From assembly GCA_024803745.1 (NCBI GenBank), contig JANJXV010000153.1:744001-808000 (forward strand): a stretch of DNA of 64,000 nt, in the 5' to 3' direction. Positions 22,100 to 34,796 of the stretch are shown piece after piece (position 1 is the first letter of the stretch; every line of letters begins with the position of its first letter). Below the pieces are notes generated by a model. That model searched no databases and was not told the DNA's origin. It saw nothing but the letters and a program-made list of their open reading frames with translations. The DNA comes from Megascapheus bottae (lineage: Eukaryota; Chordata; Mammalia; Rodentia; Geomyidae). The position numbers were made by a program, and so were the translations under genes.

Positions 22100-24081
22100 T
22101 ATGGGAATCAGGTTTGTGATGAACACAGAAGTATGCCTTCCAGGTCAAACACTTTACACATTTGTAATATTCATAAGGTTTTTCTCTCCTATGTGCATTT
22201 TATACTTAGTCATGCGTTCATGATGGATTTTTCATATTCTTATATTCATACGATTTTTATCCTGTGTCTGTGTGGTATCATGCAAACTCAACTATGAGTT
22301 CTTCAAAAAAATTTCCCTTTCATTTTATTCATAGGATTCTATCCTGTGGGTGTTTAGTGATAAATCTTTACTTGTGCCTTCTGGGGAAAAGACTGAACAT
22401 TTGCTACATTCATTAAGGGTTTTATCTTGTGTTGGTTCTGTGACACAAGATGAGTTTTCTTCCACAGACTAAAAAGTCTTTCCTATTTATTACATTGCTA
22501 AGGCTTCTCATATGTGTGAACTCTCTTACGCTTCCTGAAGGGTGAATACTGCACGAAAGACTTTCAACTTTGGTTAAATTCCTAGGGTTTCTAATATGTT
22601 TGAATTCTCTTATGCCTCCTTTAATGTGACTTCCATCTGAAGGTCTTACCACATTTGATGCACTCGTACAGTTTCTCTCCTGTGTGTGTTCTCTGATGCA
22701 ATTTGAGGGAAGACTTCCATTTGAAAGACATTCCACATCGGTTACATTCATAAGGTTTTTCTCCTGTTTGAATTGTCTTATGCATGTTGGGGTTTGGCTT
22801 CTGTGTGAAGGACTTTCCACATATGTTACACTCATAAGGTGTTTCTCCTGAGTATATTCTCTGATGAACATGGAGATTTACCTTCCATTTGAAAGACTTT
22901 CCGCATTCACTACATGCATAAGTTTTCTCTCCTGTGTGTGTTCTATTATGCCCATCAAGATATGACTTCCACTTGAAGGTCTTTCCACATTTGTTGCACA
23001 CATAAGGTTTCTCTCCTTTGTGTGTTCTTTGATGCAATTTGAGGGAAGATTTCTGTCGGAAAGACTTTACACATTGGTTACATTCATAAGGTTTCACTCC
23101 TGTGTGTATTCTCTGATGAACACGAAGTTTTCCCTTCCCTTGGAAAGACTTTCCACATTCATTACACTTATAAGATTTCTCTCTCCTGTGTGTGTTATTT
23201 GATGAACTCGAAGGTGTATCTTCTGGGTGAAAGACTTTTCACATTTGTTACATTCATAAGGTTTCTCTTCTGTGTGTCTTCTCTGGTGCAAAGTGAGGTA
23301 TGATTTCAGTCTAAAAGTCTTCCCACATTTATCCCATTCATAAGATTTCTCTTCTGTGTGAGATCTCTGATGTGTGCTGAGAGCTGAATTCTGGGCAGAA
23401 ATTTTATTACGTTCCTCATATTCATAAGGTTTGTCTTCTCTTGGAGATGGAGGTTGGAGCGTCAGGTCTGACTTCTCAGAAATTAATTTTCACACTTGAT
23501 GTACGCATCACATATCTCAGGATATTTGCTCTGAGGTATTGTAAGGCGTATTTCATTACTGAAAGGTTTCTCACATTCACTACATATATGAGGAGTCTCT
23601 CCTGTGTACATTTTCAGATGTGTAGTGATGGTCGGTGTTAAGTACAATATTTTTCATCACACAGTACATTTAGCAGTTTTCCTCCCTCCCTGAAGAATTT
23701 CTTGGGCAGGGAGAATAGAATTATGATACTGCAGATCTTTTGGACTGTCACAATCATGAATAAAATGCTCTGAATAGCCGATGGATTTTTTAAGAACAGG
23801 AGACATACGAGAACTATATGCAGCATGCATCTCATCAGGCTTAGGAGACAGAAGCATGTTCTGACACTTAATGAACTCCTCAGTCCTCACCCCTAAGTTG
23901 TTACCGTTATTACTAATCAGCTCTGGATTATGTGTAGAGCTCAAATTTAAAGTTGTTGCTAATCTCACGTTTTCCTCCACTTCGATACTACTTGCAACTG
24001 CTACTTCACAAAGACATTCATGTGGAATTTCCTGGCAAGTCTTGAACACATTTTCCATTACCTGGACATCTAAAATGAGTC
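22100..24081 (-). pseudogene. KRAB zinc-finger pseudogene, spacer and C2H2 finger exon
   Basis: A splice acceptor ('ttctag' on the minus strand) places the exon start at 24,081. The frame from the KRAB-B exon continues for about 141 codons of spacer and then hits TGA at about 23,657, inside what should be the first finger. The downstream Cys-x2-Cys is found one frame over, so a one-base loss is the likely cause. A second frameshift lies in the linker near 23,205. Between 23,097 and 22,621 six fingers are in one frame, with TGEKPY-type linkers. The third and fourth have lost the last zinc-binding His (now Tyr and Gln) and the sixth is cut by a stop. From 22,620 to about 22,100 finger traces continue in other frames. 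Intact relatives bind DNA and recruit TRIM28 through KRAB. This copy cannot make a finger array. Confidence 0.9.
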
Positions 24082-24509
24082 CTAGAAAAAAAGACACAAA
24101 CATACATGAGATAAAAATATTCCTTACTGTAAAGGTAATGACTTTACTTTCCCATCCTAAGTGTTAGATATTTTAAAATATAAAAGTGGAAATTGATTTG
24201 TGAGAAATATATGCTTTTTTCCCTAACATATTAAGAAAATGATATTTTACAATGACCAATAATGTTTTCTGTGTTTTAGTTCTCTTTTTATATCACAGGA
24301 AATATTTATTGAAATTACCCATCTATGTATTGCTACAGTTTTAAGCTGAGTACTAACTATAGCATACCTGCAGCTGTTTTTTTTTGAAATACTGTTTTGT
24401 TTATACATTGAGGAATAGCTGCCTTTCTTTTATTTTTGAGAAATAATCTAAATATTGTGCTGTTTTGCATCTTTTTAAAACTTTCTTCTCTTTTCTTTTC
24501 TTTTTTTTT

Positions 24510-24665
24510 TGTAGTTCATAGGCCTTGGCCCTGTCCCTGAACACTTCAGCAGAAGACTATAACCCCTATCCTTGAGCTACAACCCCACATACTCTTTTCT
24601 AGAGTTAACTACAGATAAGAGTCTCAGGTCCTGAGTAGCAGATAGGATTACCTTAGCCAGTTTCA
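24510..24665 (-). repeat. SINE, type A, partial
   Basis: Worn minus-strand composite: 'cttggccctgtccctgaac' and 'cctgagtagcagataggat'. Confidence 0.65.
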
Positions 24666-25004
24666 ATGCTGTTTGCTTATTAACCATTAACTGAGGAACA
24701 CGAATTTTTTCTAGATTCAGCGGCCACAAGTTTGGTGTATATGTCTGTTTGCCTTTGATCCAAGCAAGAACGATTCTTGAGAGTAAGGACTTACACCTAT
24801 ATCCCTTCAGTTACAACTTCTCACTAAAGTCTCAATTTAGGTATTTGTGGGAATTTTGAAATTTGTTTCTTTCCATTTGAAGTCTTATAAAAATTCCTTT
24901 TCTAACACTCCTGTCCCTCAGAACCATGGAAGACCAGAAAATCCCCAGCTCATTGTCTAGTTAATTTTCTTATGTTGATTGAAACTTTGTTGTTTTTTTT
25001 TCCT

Positions 25005-25185
25005 TCCATTCCTGGGTTTGAACTTAGGACCTAACCACTGTCCTTGGGTTTTCTCAAGACTAGAACCCTACCAATGAATTCATTACTTCTGGCTTTTTCT
25101 ATGTATGTGGTAATAAGGAATAAAACCTGTGTCTTTGTGCATGCTAGGCAAGCACTCTACCACTAGGCTCAATTTCTGGTGGAAA
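25005..25185 (-). repeat. SINE, type B
   Basis: Minus-strand dimer ending 'gcatgctaggcaagcactc'. Confidence 0.82.
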
Positions 25186-25316
25186 CGTCTGGTTTTGAAT
25201 ACCAGTCTCTTCCTACCAGCATAAAGATATTATCCTTATCAGAGAATAATGCCGTGACATATTCCTTGTTTGCTCAATCATTTATAGTCTTAGTTTTAAA
25301 GAAATGAAAGAATGAT

Positions 25317-25319
25317 ATT

Positions 25320-25373
<54 letters not shown>

Positions 25374-25398
25374 TTTCCTTCCTTCCCTCTTTCTTCCC

Positions 25399-25430
<32 letters not shown>

Positions 25431-25450
25431 TCCTTCTTTCTTTCTTTCTT
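25317..25450 (+). repeat. (CTTT)n microsatellite
   Basis: About 134 bp of CTTT with CCTT and CCCT interruptions, lying directly before a minus-strand SINE. Confidence 0.97.
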
Positions 25451-25451
25451 G

Positions 25452-25683
25452 TTTTGCGGTCATGGGACTTGAATTCTAGACCTGGCTGTTCTTCCTGAGC
25501 TCTTCAGCTCAAGGCTACTGCCCTATGTCTTTAGCCTCAACCCCCCTTCTTATTTTCTATTGGTTCATTGGAGAGAAGAGTCTAAGGTGTTTTTGTGATA
25601 GGTCCGTCTTTGAACCTTGATCCTCAGATCTCAGCCTCCTAAGTAGCTAGGATTACAGGCATGAGCAACGGGCTCATGGCTTT
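25452..25683 (-). repeat. SINE, type A
   Basis: Well-preserved minus-strand composite: 'gacttgaattctagacctg' to 'gtagctaggattacaggc'. Confidence 0.88.
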
Positions 25684-25782
25684 CTCATTTTATTTTGTTT
25701 CACAGTGATTTCTACAGAGAAATCTAACTTTAACTCTACTGCCACATAGAATTCATCATATCACCCTATGATTCTTGGTGCC

Positions 25783-25945
25783 GGGGGTTTGGGCTAGCAT
25801 GCACAAAGACCTGGTTCAGTTCCTTGGTACTACATACAAAGAAAAAGCCAGAAGTGGTGCTATGACTCAAGAAGTAGAGAGCTAGCCTTGAGAAAACCCA
25901 AGGACCATGCTCAGGCCCTGAGACCAAGCATAGGCTTGGGAAAAG
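25783..25945 (+). repeat. SINE, type B
   Basis: Plus strand: 'gggtttgggctagcatgca', 'gaagtggtgctatgactca', ending in an A-rich tail. Confidence 0.8.
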
Positions 25946-26093
25946 AAAATGATTCTTGATTCATTCACAAAGAATTCCATAGGTTCCACACAGGATTTAG
26001 GGTAACTAAGAATATTATTGCTCAGTACATCACAACATGAACTTACCAATGGGGCTCAGGCTCCAACATCAATATGAAGATGCATTCACTCAC

Positions 26094-26183
26094 CTGTGAT
26101 ATTCTTGTCAGAGGAATTTCCTATCCAGAGTTCTGCACAGTGCTCTAGCTTGTCAATTAATACAGGTTTGGGAACACAGGGCC
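26094..26183 (-). pseudogene. KRAB-B box exon of the zinc-finger pseudogene
   Basis: A 90-bp exon. The acceptor 'tttacag' ends at 26,184 and the donor GTGAGT starts at 26,093. Both boundaries are in phase 1, matching the KRAB-A exon before and the finger exon after. The frame reads through a segment with 'CVPKPVLIDKLEHCAELWI', the usual Pro-x-Leu-Ile-x-Lys-Leu-Glu pattern of the KRAB-B box, which strengthens KRAB repression. No stop lies in this exon. It belongs to the pseudogene because the downstream exon is broken. Confidence 0.88.
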
Positions 26184-27267
<1,084 letters not shown>

Positions 27268-27470
27268 GCAAGCCAGGTGTTGGTGGCTCACGCCTGTCAT
27301 CCTAGCTACTCAGGAGACTGAGATCTGAAGACCATGGTTCAAAGCCAGCCTGGCACAAAATTCCATGACACTCCTTTCCAATTACCCACCATAAAATGTT
27401 TAATGGCTTGTGGCATATCATGGGAGAGCAATTGTGGTATCGACAAAAATAAGTCGAGGGAGTAGATTTA
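27268..27470 (+). repeat. SINE, type A
   Basis: Plus strand: 'tggtggctcacgcctgtca', 'tagctactcaggagactg'. A clear Alu/B1-like head. Confidence 0.85.
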
Positions 27471-27644
27471 GGTTATAAATGGAATTATTCCATTGAAAAG
27501 GAACTACATTATATGATGACATATGCTGGTACTGTGAGAATATTGCAAAATCTTAGGGTATCAAGTAATAATACTATGAAGTACACCCAGAATGTTAATG
27601 TTCTATGTCTGGCATAATAATCACTTGGGGAAGAAACTTTTTTT

Positions 27645-27893
27645 TCTTTTTTTTGACTGAGGGATTTGTAAGGCTTGAACTCTGGGCCTGGGCACTGTTC
27701 CTGAGCTCTTCAACTCAAGGCTATCACCCTACCGATGAAGCCACAGTGCCATTTCCCATATTCTAGTGGTTAACTGTAGATGAGAGTCTCATAGACTTTC
27801 TAATGCACAGGCTGGCTGAACCAAATCTTTAGATATCAGCCTGATATCAGAGTAGCTAGGATTACAGGTAGAAGTCACTGCACCTGGCAAGAA
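27645..27893 (-). repeat. SINE, type A
   Basis: Minus strand: 'aggcttgaactctgggcct', 'agagtagctaggattacag'. Confidence 0.85.
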
Positions 27894-28286
27894 ATTTATT
27901 TCTTGCTGTTTTATACTACAAATTTACTGTATGTTTTACTTTTTCAAAAAGACTGAGGATGACCTTTGTTCTGTATATAATGGGAAGAGGTGTAGGGAGC
28001 TGTGAGCAGAAGAACTGAGGGGCAATACTCAGGGTAGGATAATAGCCTTAAACTAAAGAGCTCACGGCCCAAGATCCAAGCCCCATGACTTTCCCCACTA
28101 CCCCACAAAAAAAAGGGAAAAAAATTGGAGATTGGAGATGATTTTCTAAAGAGAATATATAGAAATAGTAGTTCAAAATGTAGAAAGAAGTTCAATATTA
28201 ACAGTCATGAGAAAAATTAAAATTACAATGAAATCATTACTTTAAATATGTTAATATAAATATAGTTTTAAACAAAAAGATCCACA
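27894..28286. other. Intergenic, with a SINE tail
   Basis: A plus-strand ID-like tail lies at about 27,995-28,115 ('taaagagctcacggcccaag', A-rich end). Otherwise unrecognised. Confidence 0.5.
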
Positions 28287-28325
28287 TACACACACACAAA
28301 CACACACACACACACACACACATAC
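28287..28325 (+). repeat. (CA)n microsatellite
   Basis: About 18 CA units with two CAAA interruptions. Confidence 0.95.
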
Positions 28326-28865
28326 AATAAAACAAATTCAAAGTCTATTACTGGGAAGGTAGTGAGAAGAAGTAGAACTTTGGAATAGTCCTGTAGGGAA
28401 TATAAAGCAATCAAAAATTGCGTGGAGATTGCTAAAAAAGTGCTAAATATAGAAGAACATAGAAATATGGTCCAACACTTCTATTTCTAGATTTGTACCT
28501 AATGGAAGAGAAAGCAGAGACTAGAACAAATATGTGGAGAATCCATTCACAACTATTAATAATAATCAAAAGATAGAAATATGCAAAACAATGCATTGAA
28601 AAGGAAGAACATTTTACTATATTTTACAGATGAATCTTGATTACAGTAAACTAAAAATACAGCAGTCATAAAGGAAGAGCTAGGTTATGTTTTCCCTTCC
28701 AGAGCTTCCAAGGATCAACAAACCCTTAGAGCCAAAAAGCACGATGGTTCCAGAGAATGGAGTAGAGAGGAACAGGAGCTGAATGTTTAATGATTATACA
28801 TGGAAGATGAAAATTGCTCTAGATGGATAGAATGAAGAGAGAACTGTACCCTAAACAATGGTTAT
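28326..28865. other. AT-rich intergenic stretch
   Basis: A-rich, resembling a very old L1-like sequence in places ('ccaacacttctatttctag' near 28,470), but not firmly assignable. Confidence 0.4.
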
Positions 28866-29410
28866 GTAGCCACACAGGATGGGACACACCTATACTCCCT
28901 GATCTTGGGAAACTCAAGAAGGATTTCTAGCCATCCTAGATGCATGGAAAGATCTATCATAAAAACTAATGTGGAGGGGCTGGGAGTTTGGCATAGTTGT
29001 AGAGTGCTTGTATGAAGACGAAGGTTCAATTCCGCAGTACCACATACACAGAAAAAACCAGAAGTAGTGCTGTGGCTCAAGTAGAAGATCACTAGGCTTG
29101 AGGAAAGCTGAAGGACAGTGCTCAGACCGAGTTCCAGCCAAAGGGCTTGTTTAAAAAAAACCAGAAAGCTGAGCATGATGGGGTGGTGGCTCACTACTAT
29201 AATCCTAGCTACTCAGGAGGCTGAGATCTGAGGATCAAGGTTTAAAGCCATCCTGGCACAAAAAGATCTGAGACACTTATCTCCAATTTACCTTTAGAAA
29301 ATGGGAAGTGGGGCTTGGCTCCAGGGTAAGGTGGTAGCCTGGAGCTGAAGAGCTCAGGGATAGTGCCCAAGCTGAGTGCAAGATCTATGACCCACCAAAA
29401 AAAAAGAAAA
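28866..29410 (+). repeat. Cluster of plus-strand SINEs
   Basis: A worn B1-like head (28,866-28,960), a type B (28,977-29,155: 'cagtaccacatacacagaa') and a type A (29,158-29,410: 'agctactcaggaggctgag'). Confidence 0.8.
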
Positions 29411-29858
29411 AACAAAAAATAATATGGAAAAATTTGGATTCTATGAATTTTATCAGGCATATAAATGTCTTTTTTTGCTGTTGAAATAACAAATTGTATG
29501 GAAACATTTTAAAAGTTTTTACCTAGAAATGTACACCACAAATGGAATTAATAACAAACACAAAATATGCAAAAGATACAAATTATCACAATATGGGTAT
29601 CCTGCTTTTGTATCTTTTCACTGACTCCTGTTCAAATGAGTCACATATTGTGAATTATTTCTCCCAGTCGATATATGCCACACATGTTAGCTTGTACTGA
29701 ACTTCTTGGGAAATCAAAAGCAAATACTAAGCAAATGTGTGTTAGATTTTGTCAACAGTGATATTTCAAATATAAATCCCTACTCATTGCATTATTTAAT
29801 ATCAATGCCGGAATCTAACTTACACTGGCAGAATCTTCAATCTTTTGAGAATCTTCAA
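29411..29858. other. Unique left flank of the L1 array
   Basis: AT-rich, no repeat recognised. It joins the L1 endonuclease fragment at about 29,859. The array edge is therefore here. Confidence 0.6.
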
Positions 29859-30075
29859 AAGGGTGTGTAAATATTTAGGATCGTTATGTCTTCCTGGAGG
29901 AGAGATCCCTTTAGTAGTATGTAGTAACCTTCTTTGTCTTTTCTTACTATTTTTAGTTTGAAGTCTATTGTATCTGATATGAGGATGGCAACTCCAGCCT
30001 GTTTATGGGGGCAGTTAGCTTGATAGAGTTTATTCCAACCTCTCACTCTCAAAAGATGATTGTTTTTGGGTAAGC
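29859..30075 (-). mobile_element. L1 ORF2 endonuclease fragment fused to the next L1
   Basis: This matches the endonuclease part of ORF2 (as at 33,218-33,430 or 55,466-55,675) and runs up to 'gtttttgggtaag'. The next base continues with ORF2 C-terminal sequence ('cactgccgcactgc'), a segment that in an intact unit lies about 4.1 kb further on. The frame happens to stay open across the join. It is best explained as the remnant of one more array unit to the left, with an internal deletion. The variant 'ggatcgttat' is shared with the L1-4 copy at 55,480. Confidence 0.85.
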
Positions 30076-33000
30076 ACTGCCGCACTGCTTTCCATAGTGG
30101 TTGAACGAGTTTGCACTCCCACCAACAGTGTAGTAGTGATCCCTCCTGACCACATCCCCTCCAGCATCTGTTATCATTCGTTTTCCTGATCCTGGCTATT
30201 CTAACTGGAGTTAGGTGGAATCTTAGACTTGTTTTGATTTGCATTTCTTTTATGACCAGACATGTTGAGCATTTCTTCATGTGTCTATAGGCCATTTTTG
30301 TTTCTTCTTCAGAGAAGACTCTCTTTAAGTCTTTGGCCCATTTTGTAATGGGATGGGTGTTACTTTGGAGGTTAGTTTTGGAGTGATTCAATTTTTTGAG
30401 TTGTTGATATATTTTAGATATGAGGCCTTGTTCCGTTGTTTGGGTGGTGAAGATCTTCTCCCACTCTGTAGGCTTCCTGATTAGTTTACTAGCTGTATCC
30501 GTTGCCATACAAAAGCTCTGCAGTTTAATGCAGTCCCACTTATCCAGCCTTTCTCTGATTTGTTGTGATTCTTGGTCCTTATTAAGAAAGTTTCGACCTG
30601 TACCAAGGAGGCCTAGTGTATCTCCTATTCCTTCCTGTAAACTTTTCAGTGTGTCAGCTTTTACCTCCACGTCTTTGATCCATTTGGAGTTAATTCTAGT
30701 GCAAGGGGACAAAGAAGGATCCAACTTTAGTTTTCTGCAGGTGTTTAACCAGTTCTGCCAGCACAACTTGTTGAAGAGGCTATCTTTCTTCCATTCTATT
30801 TTTTTGGCTCCCTGGTCAAAGATTAGGTGGCCATAGGTCTGTGGTTTAATATCTGGGTCTGCAGTTCTACTCCATTGGACTTCAGGCCTGTTCTTGTGCC
30901 AGTACCAAGCTGTTTTGAGAATTATAGCTCTGTAATAGAGCCTTAAGTTTGGAATTGAAATTCCTCCAGCGCTGTTCTTTCTGCTAAGAAGTGTTTTTGC
31001 TATACGGGGTCTTTTATTATTCCATATGAAATTTTGAATTGCCTCTTCTATGTCTTTAAAGAATGACATTGGGATGTTGATGGGTATTACATTGAATTTG
31101 TAGATAGCCCTTGGCAAGATTGTCATTTTCACAATGTTGATTCTTCCAATCCAGGAGCACGGGAGGTTTTTCCATTTCCTTAGTTCTGCTTTAATTTCCT
31201 TTTTTAGGGTTTTAAAGTTTTCATCTAAACGGTCCTTTACATTCTTAGCTAAGCTAATTGCTAGGTACTTTATTGTCTTTGAGGCTATTGTGAAAGGATT
31301 TCTTTCCTGATTATTGCCTCGTTCCTCTCATTGTTGGCGTAAAGTAAGGCAGTTGATTTGTGAGGGTTGATTTTATGGCCTGCTACCCTTCCAAAGCTTT
31401 GAATCAGCTCAAGGAGCTTGGGAGTAGAGTCTATAGGATTCTTTAAATACAGAATCATGTCATCTGCAAAGAGGGATAGTTTTATTTCCTCTTTCCCTAC
31501 TTGGATCCCCTTTATGCTTGCTTCTTGCCTTATTGCACTGCCTAGGAATTCTAGTACTATGTTAAAAAGGAGTGGAGAGAGTGGGCATCCTTGTCTCGTT
31601 CCTGATTTTAGAGGGAATGGCTTTAGATTTTCACCATTAAGTATAATACTAGCAGTGGGTTTCTCATACACAGCCTTTATTACATTGAGAAATGTTCCAT
31701 GGATTCCTAGTTTCTCCACATCTTTTAACATAAAGGGGTTTTGGATCTTGTCAAATGCCTTTTCCGCATCTATTGAGACAATCATTTGATTTTATCCCTG
31801 CTCCTGTTGATGTGTTGAATTATATTAATTGATTTGTGTATGTTGAACCAGCTTTGCCTCCCTGTGATGAATACAGTTTGATCATAGTGTATATTTTTTT
31901 TTGATGAGTTGTTGTAGACGGTTGGCCAGTATTTTGTTGAGAAGTTTTGCATCGAGGTTCATCAAAGAAATGGGTCTATAGATCTCTTTCTTTGATGAAT
32001 CTCTGTCTGGTTTGGGGATGAGGGATAAGTTGGCTTCACAGAATCAGTTTAGTAAAGAACCTTCATTTTCAATTTCGTTGAAGAGCTTGAGGAGTATTGG
32101 TCTGAGCTCTGCTTTGTAGACCTTATAGAATTCAGCTGTGAATCCATCTGGCCCTGGGCTCTTTTTAAGTGGAAGTTGTCTAATTTCCATTTCTATTTCA
32201 GAGCTTGAAATAGGCCTGTTGAGTTGGGTTAGCTCTTCTTGGTTCAGTCTGTGTATGTTAACATTGTCTAGGAATTCATCCATTACTTCTAGATTCTCAA
32301 ATTTGGTGGCGTAAAGGTTTGAGAAGTATTCCCTCATGATATTCTGGATCTTGGTAATTTCTGTCGTGATATTACCATTTTCATCTGTGATTTTGTTTAT
32401 TTCGATATGCTCTCTTCTTTTTTTGGTAAGATTTGCTAAGGGCTTGTCAATTTTGTTAATTCTTTCAAAGAACCAGCTCCTTGTTTTGTTGATTCTTTCT
32501 ATAGTTTTTTATTCCTAATCATTTAATTCTGCTTTGATTTTAATAATTTGCTTTCTCCTAATGGGTTTAGGGTTGGTTTGTTGCTCTTTTTCCAGGAGGT
32601 TAAGGTGAGACATTAACTAGTTGGTTTGCCATTTTTCCAACTTGCTGTTGTAGGCACTCCGCGCTATAAATTTTCCTCTGAGTGCTGCCTTTGTTGTGTC
32701 CCTAAGGAGTTGATATTTGTGTGCTCCTTATTGTTAAATTTCATAAACAGTTGGTTATCTGTTCTGATCTCTTCGATTACCCATTGTTTTTGATTCAACA
32801 ATGTGTTGTTCAGTCTCCATGAGTTACAGGGTTTTCTTTGGTGGAGATGTGTGTTCAGCTCCAATTTGATGCCTTTATGGTCTGAGAGTGTGCATGGAAT
32901 AATTTCAGTGTTTCTGAATCTGTCCAGGTTTGCTTTATGGCTTAAGATGTGGTCTATTTTGGAAAATGTTCCATGTGCTGCTGAGAAAAACGTATATTGT

Positions 33001-33564
33001 TGTGTTACTGGGTGGAATATTCTGCAGATGTCTGTTAGATCTAGTTGGTCTATATAGTTGTTCAGTTCTAAGGTTTCTCTGTTGAGTTTTTGCCTTGTTG
33101 ATCTGTCCATAGGTGAGAGTGGTGTGTTAAACTCACCAACAATCACTGTATTTCGATCTATGTATGGTTTCAGTGTAAGTAAAGTTTGCTTGATGAAGTT
33201 TGGAGCTCCGGGATTGGGTGTGTAAATATTTAGGATTGTTATGTCTTCCAGGAGGAAAGATCCCTTTAGTAGTATGTAGTAACCTTCTTTGTCTTTTCTT
33301 ACTAATTTTAGTTTGAAGTCTATTGTATCTGATATGAGGATGGCAACTCTAGCCTGTTTATGGGGGCAGTTAGCTTGATAGAGTTTATTCCAACCTCTCA
33401 CTTTCAAAAGATGATTGTTTTTGGGTAAGATGTGTCTCTTGAAGTCAGCAGAACGATGGCTCTTGCTTTTTGATCCAACTAGACAACCTATGCCGTTTAA
33501 TTGGAGAGTTAAGTCCATTGATATTGAGAGTTAGGATTGAGAGATATTTATTAGCTCCTACCAT
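30076..33564 (-). pseudogene. L1-1 ORF2 (endonuclease-reverse transcriptase), broken and 3'-truncated
   Basis: The expected ATG lies at 33,564. The endonuclease part keeps QETH but has a TGA just before it. The SDH motif is present ('CTLSDHKGIKLEL'). A TGA interrupts the frame at about 32,045, after '[10 protein letters not shown]', and a one-base loss in an A run lies near 31,790. The reverse transcriptase segment at 31,785-31,285 has FADD, but the frame is lost again near 31,300. The element encodes no full protein. Confidence 0.9.
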
Positions 33565-33612
33565 TTTTAAAAGCTTTTAGTAGGGCCTGTGTCTTGACAG
33601 TTCTTGTGGTCC

Positions 33613-34796
33613 TTAGATGGTATGCTGTTTAGGTGCCATTTCTTTCCCTATATTGCATTTATTTTGGTTTTCTATGTATAGAGCATCTTTGAGACTTCTC
33701 TGTAGTGTTGGTTTTGTTTCGACATATTGTTGCAGCTTTTCCCTGGAATGGAATGTTTTTATTTATCCCTCAGTTATGAATGAGAGGTTAGCTGGCTACA
33801 CTATTCTTGGTTGGTAGTTATTTGATTTAAGGGCATGACATATATGCTTCCAGTCACTTCGTGCTTACATGGTCTCTGCTGAGAAATCTGGGGTTATTCT
33901 GATTGGTTTGCCTTTGTAGGTTACTGATCCCTTTTCCCTGGCTGCCTTTAGGATCTTTCCTTTCGTTTCTATTGATCCAGTTCGGATCACAATGTGGCGG
34001 TGGGATGTTCTTTTCTGGTCAGGTCTGTTTGGGGTTCTAAAAGCTTCTCGTATCTGGATGGGCCTGCCCTTCTGGATATTTTGGAAATTCTCTGAGATGA
34101 TTCCCTGAAGTATATTTCCAATACCATTGACCTCTTTCTCCACGCCCTCCTCAGTACCAACTAGCCTTAAATTAGGCTTCCTAATTGTATCTTGGACCTC
34201 CTGAAGCGCTCTCTCATATTTCCTAGATTTGGATTGACTCATTTTCTGTTCTTTGTAATACCTAAATTATCTTCAGCCACGGAAATTCTCTCCTCTGCAA
34301 TGTCTAACCTGCTATCAAAGCTATCTACTTTATTTTTCATCTCCCTTGCTTCTAATTGCTCACTTTTGATGCCTTGCATCCCTTGTTTTAGATCATGTAT
34401 GGATTTCTTTATCTCCTCGATTTCCTTTTGAGTGGTTAGCTCAGTAGCTTTATTTTCTTTGGACATTTGCTGGAGTTTGGTCACGTTTTTATTTGTGGAT
34501 TCTTTGAATTCATCCATCTTTCTTTGAAAAACCTTTATTATGGCCTCCTTTATGGCTTCTTCTTTTTCACTTATCACCTTGTTTTTGCTTTCCTCTTGTT
34601 CAGGTATGGCTTCCTCCATTATCTCTTTCTTTATATTTTCACATTTTTCATTAATGATGTTTATCAATTGCATTTGTGTAGCAATTGGAAGACTCTCCTC
34701 TAGGTTTGCCAGTGACTGTTCCATTGTCTGTTTACATTGGGTGGGGGATGTTGTTTCTTGATTTGACATTTTTCTTGAGTTTCTTGTTCTGCCCAT
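33613..34796 (-). pseudogene. L1-1 ORF1 (RNA-binding protein), split
   Basis: About 394 codons in all. Codons 1-185 are open, with a Glu/Lys-rich coiled-coil region. A frame change follows at 34,239, where a stop and a new ATG overlap as ATGA. The next frame continues with the RRM-like region ('NLRLVGTEEGVEKEVNGIG') and the C-terminal domain ('GKPIRITPDFSAETM') to a stop at 33,865. Intact ORF1 protein coats L1 RNA as a trimer. The same split is found in the other three copies. Confidence 0.9.

Larger units (their letters stand above)
24082..26093 (-). other. Intron of the KRAB-ZNF pseudogene, with SINEs and a CTTT repeat
   Basis: Bounded by a GTGAGT donor at 26,093 and the acceptor at 24,082. 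It holds a minus SINE A scrap (about 24,510-24,665), SINE B minus (25,005-25,185), a (CTTT)n tract (25,317-25,450), SINE A minus (25,452-25,683) and SINE B plus (25,783-25,945). Confidence 0.75.

Noticed and set aside
22422..22871. 149-codon minus-strand frame in the zinc-finger exon as a separate gene
   Set aside because: It is the wrong reading frame of the same C2H2 fingers. The repeated pattern in it is the finger repeat read out of frame.
30420..30836. Recurring plus-strand open frames of 138, 123, 84 and 79 codons in each array unit (e.g. 30,420-30,836, 31,418-31,789, 45,252-45,668, 52,675-53,091)
   Set aside because: They lie antisense to L1 ORF1 and ORF2 and recur only because the L1 units are copies. 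Composition is that of a shadow frame.
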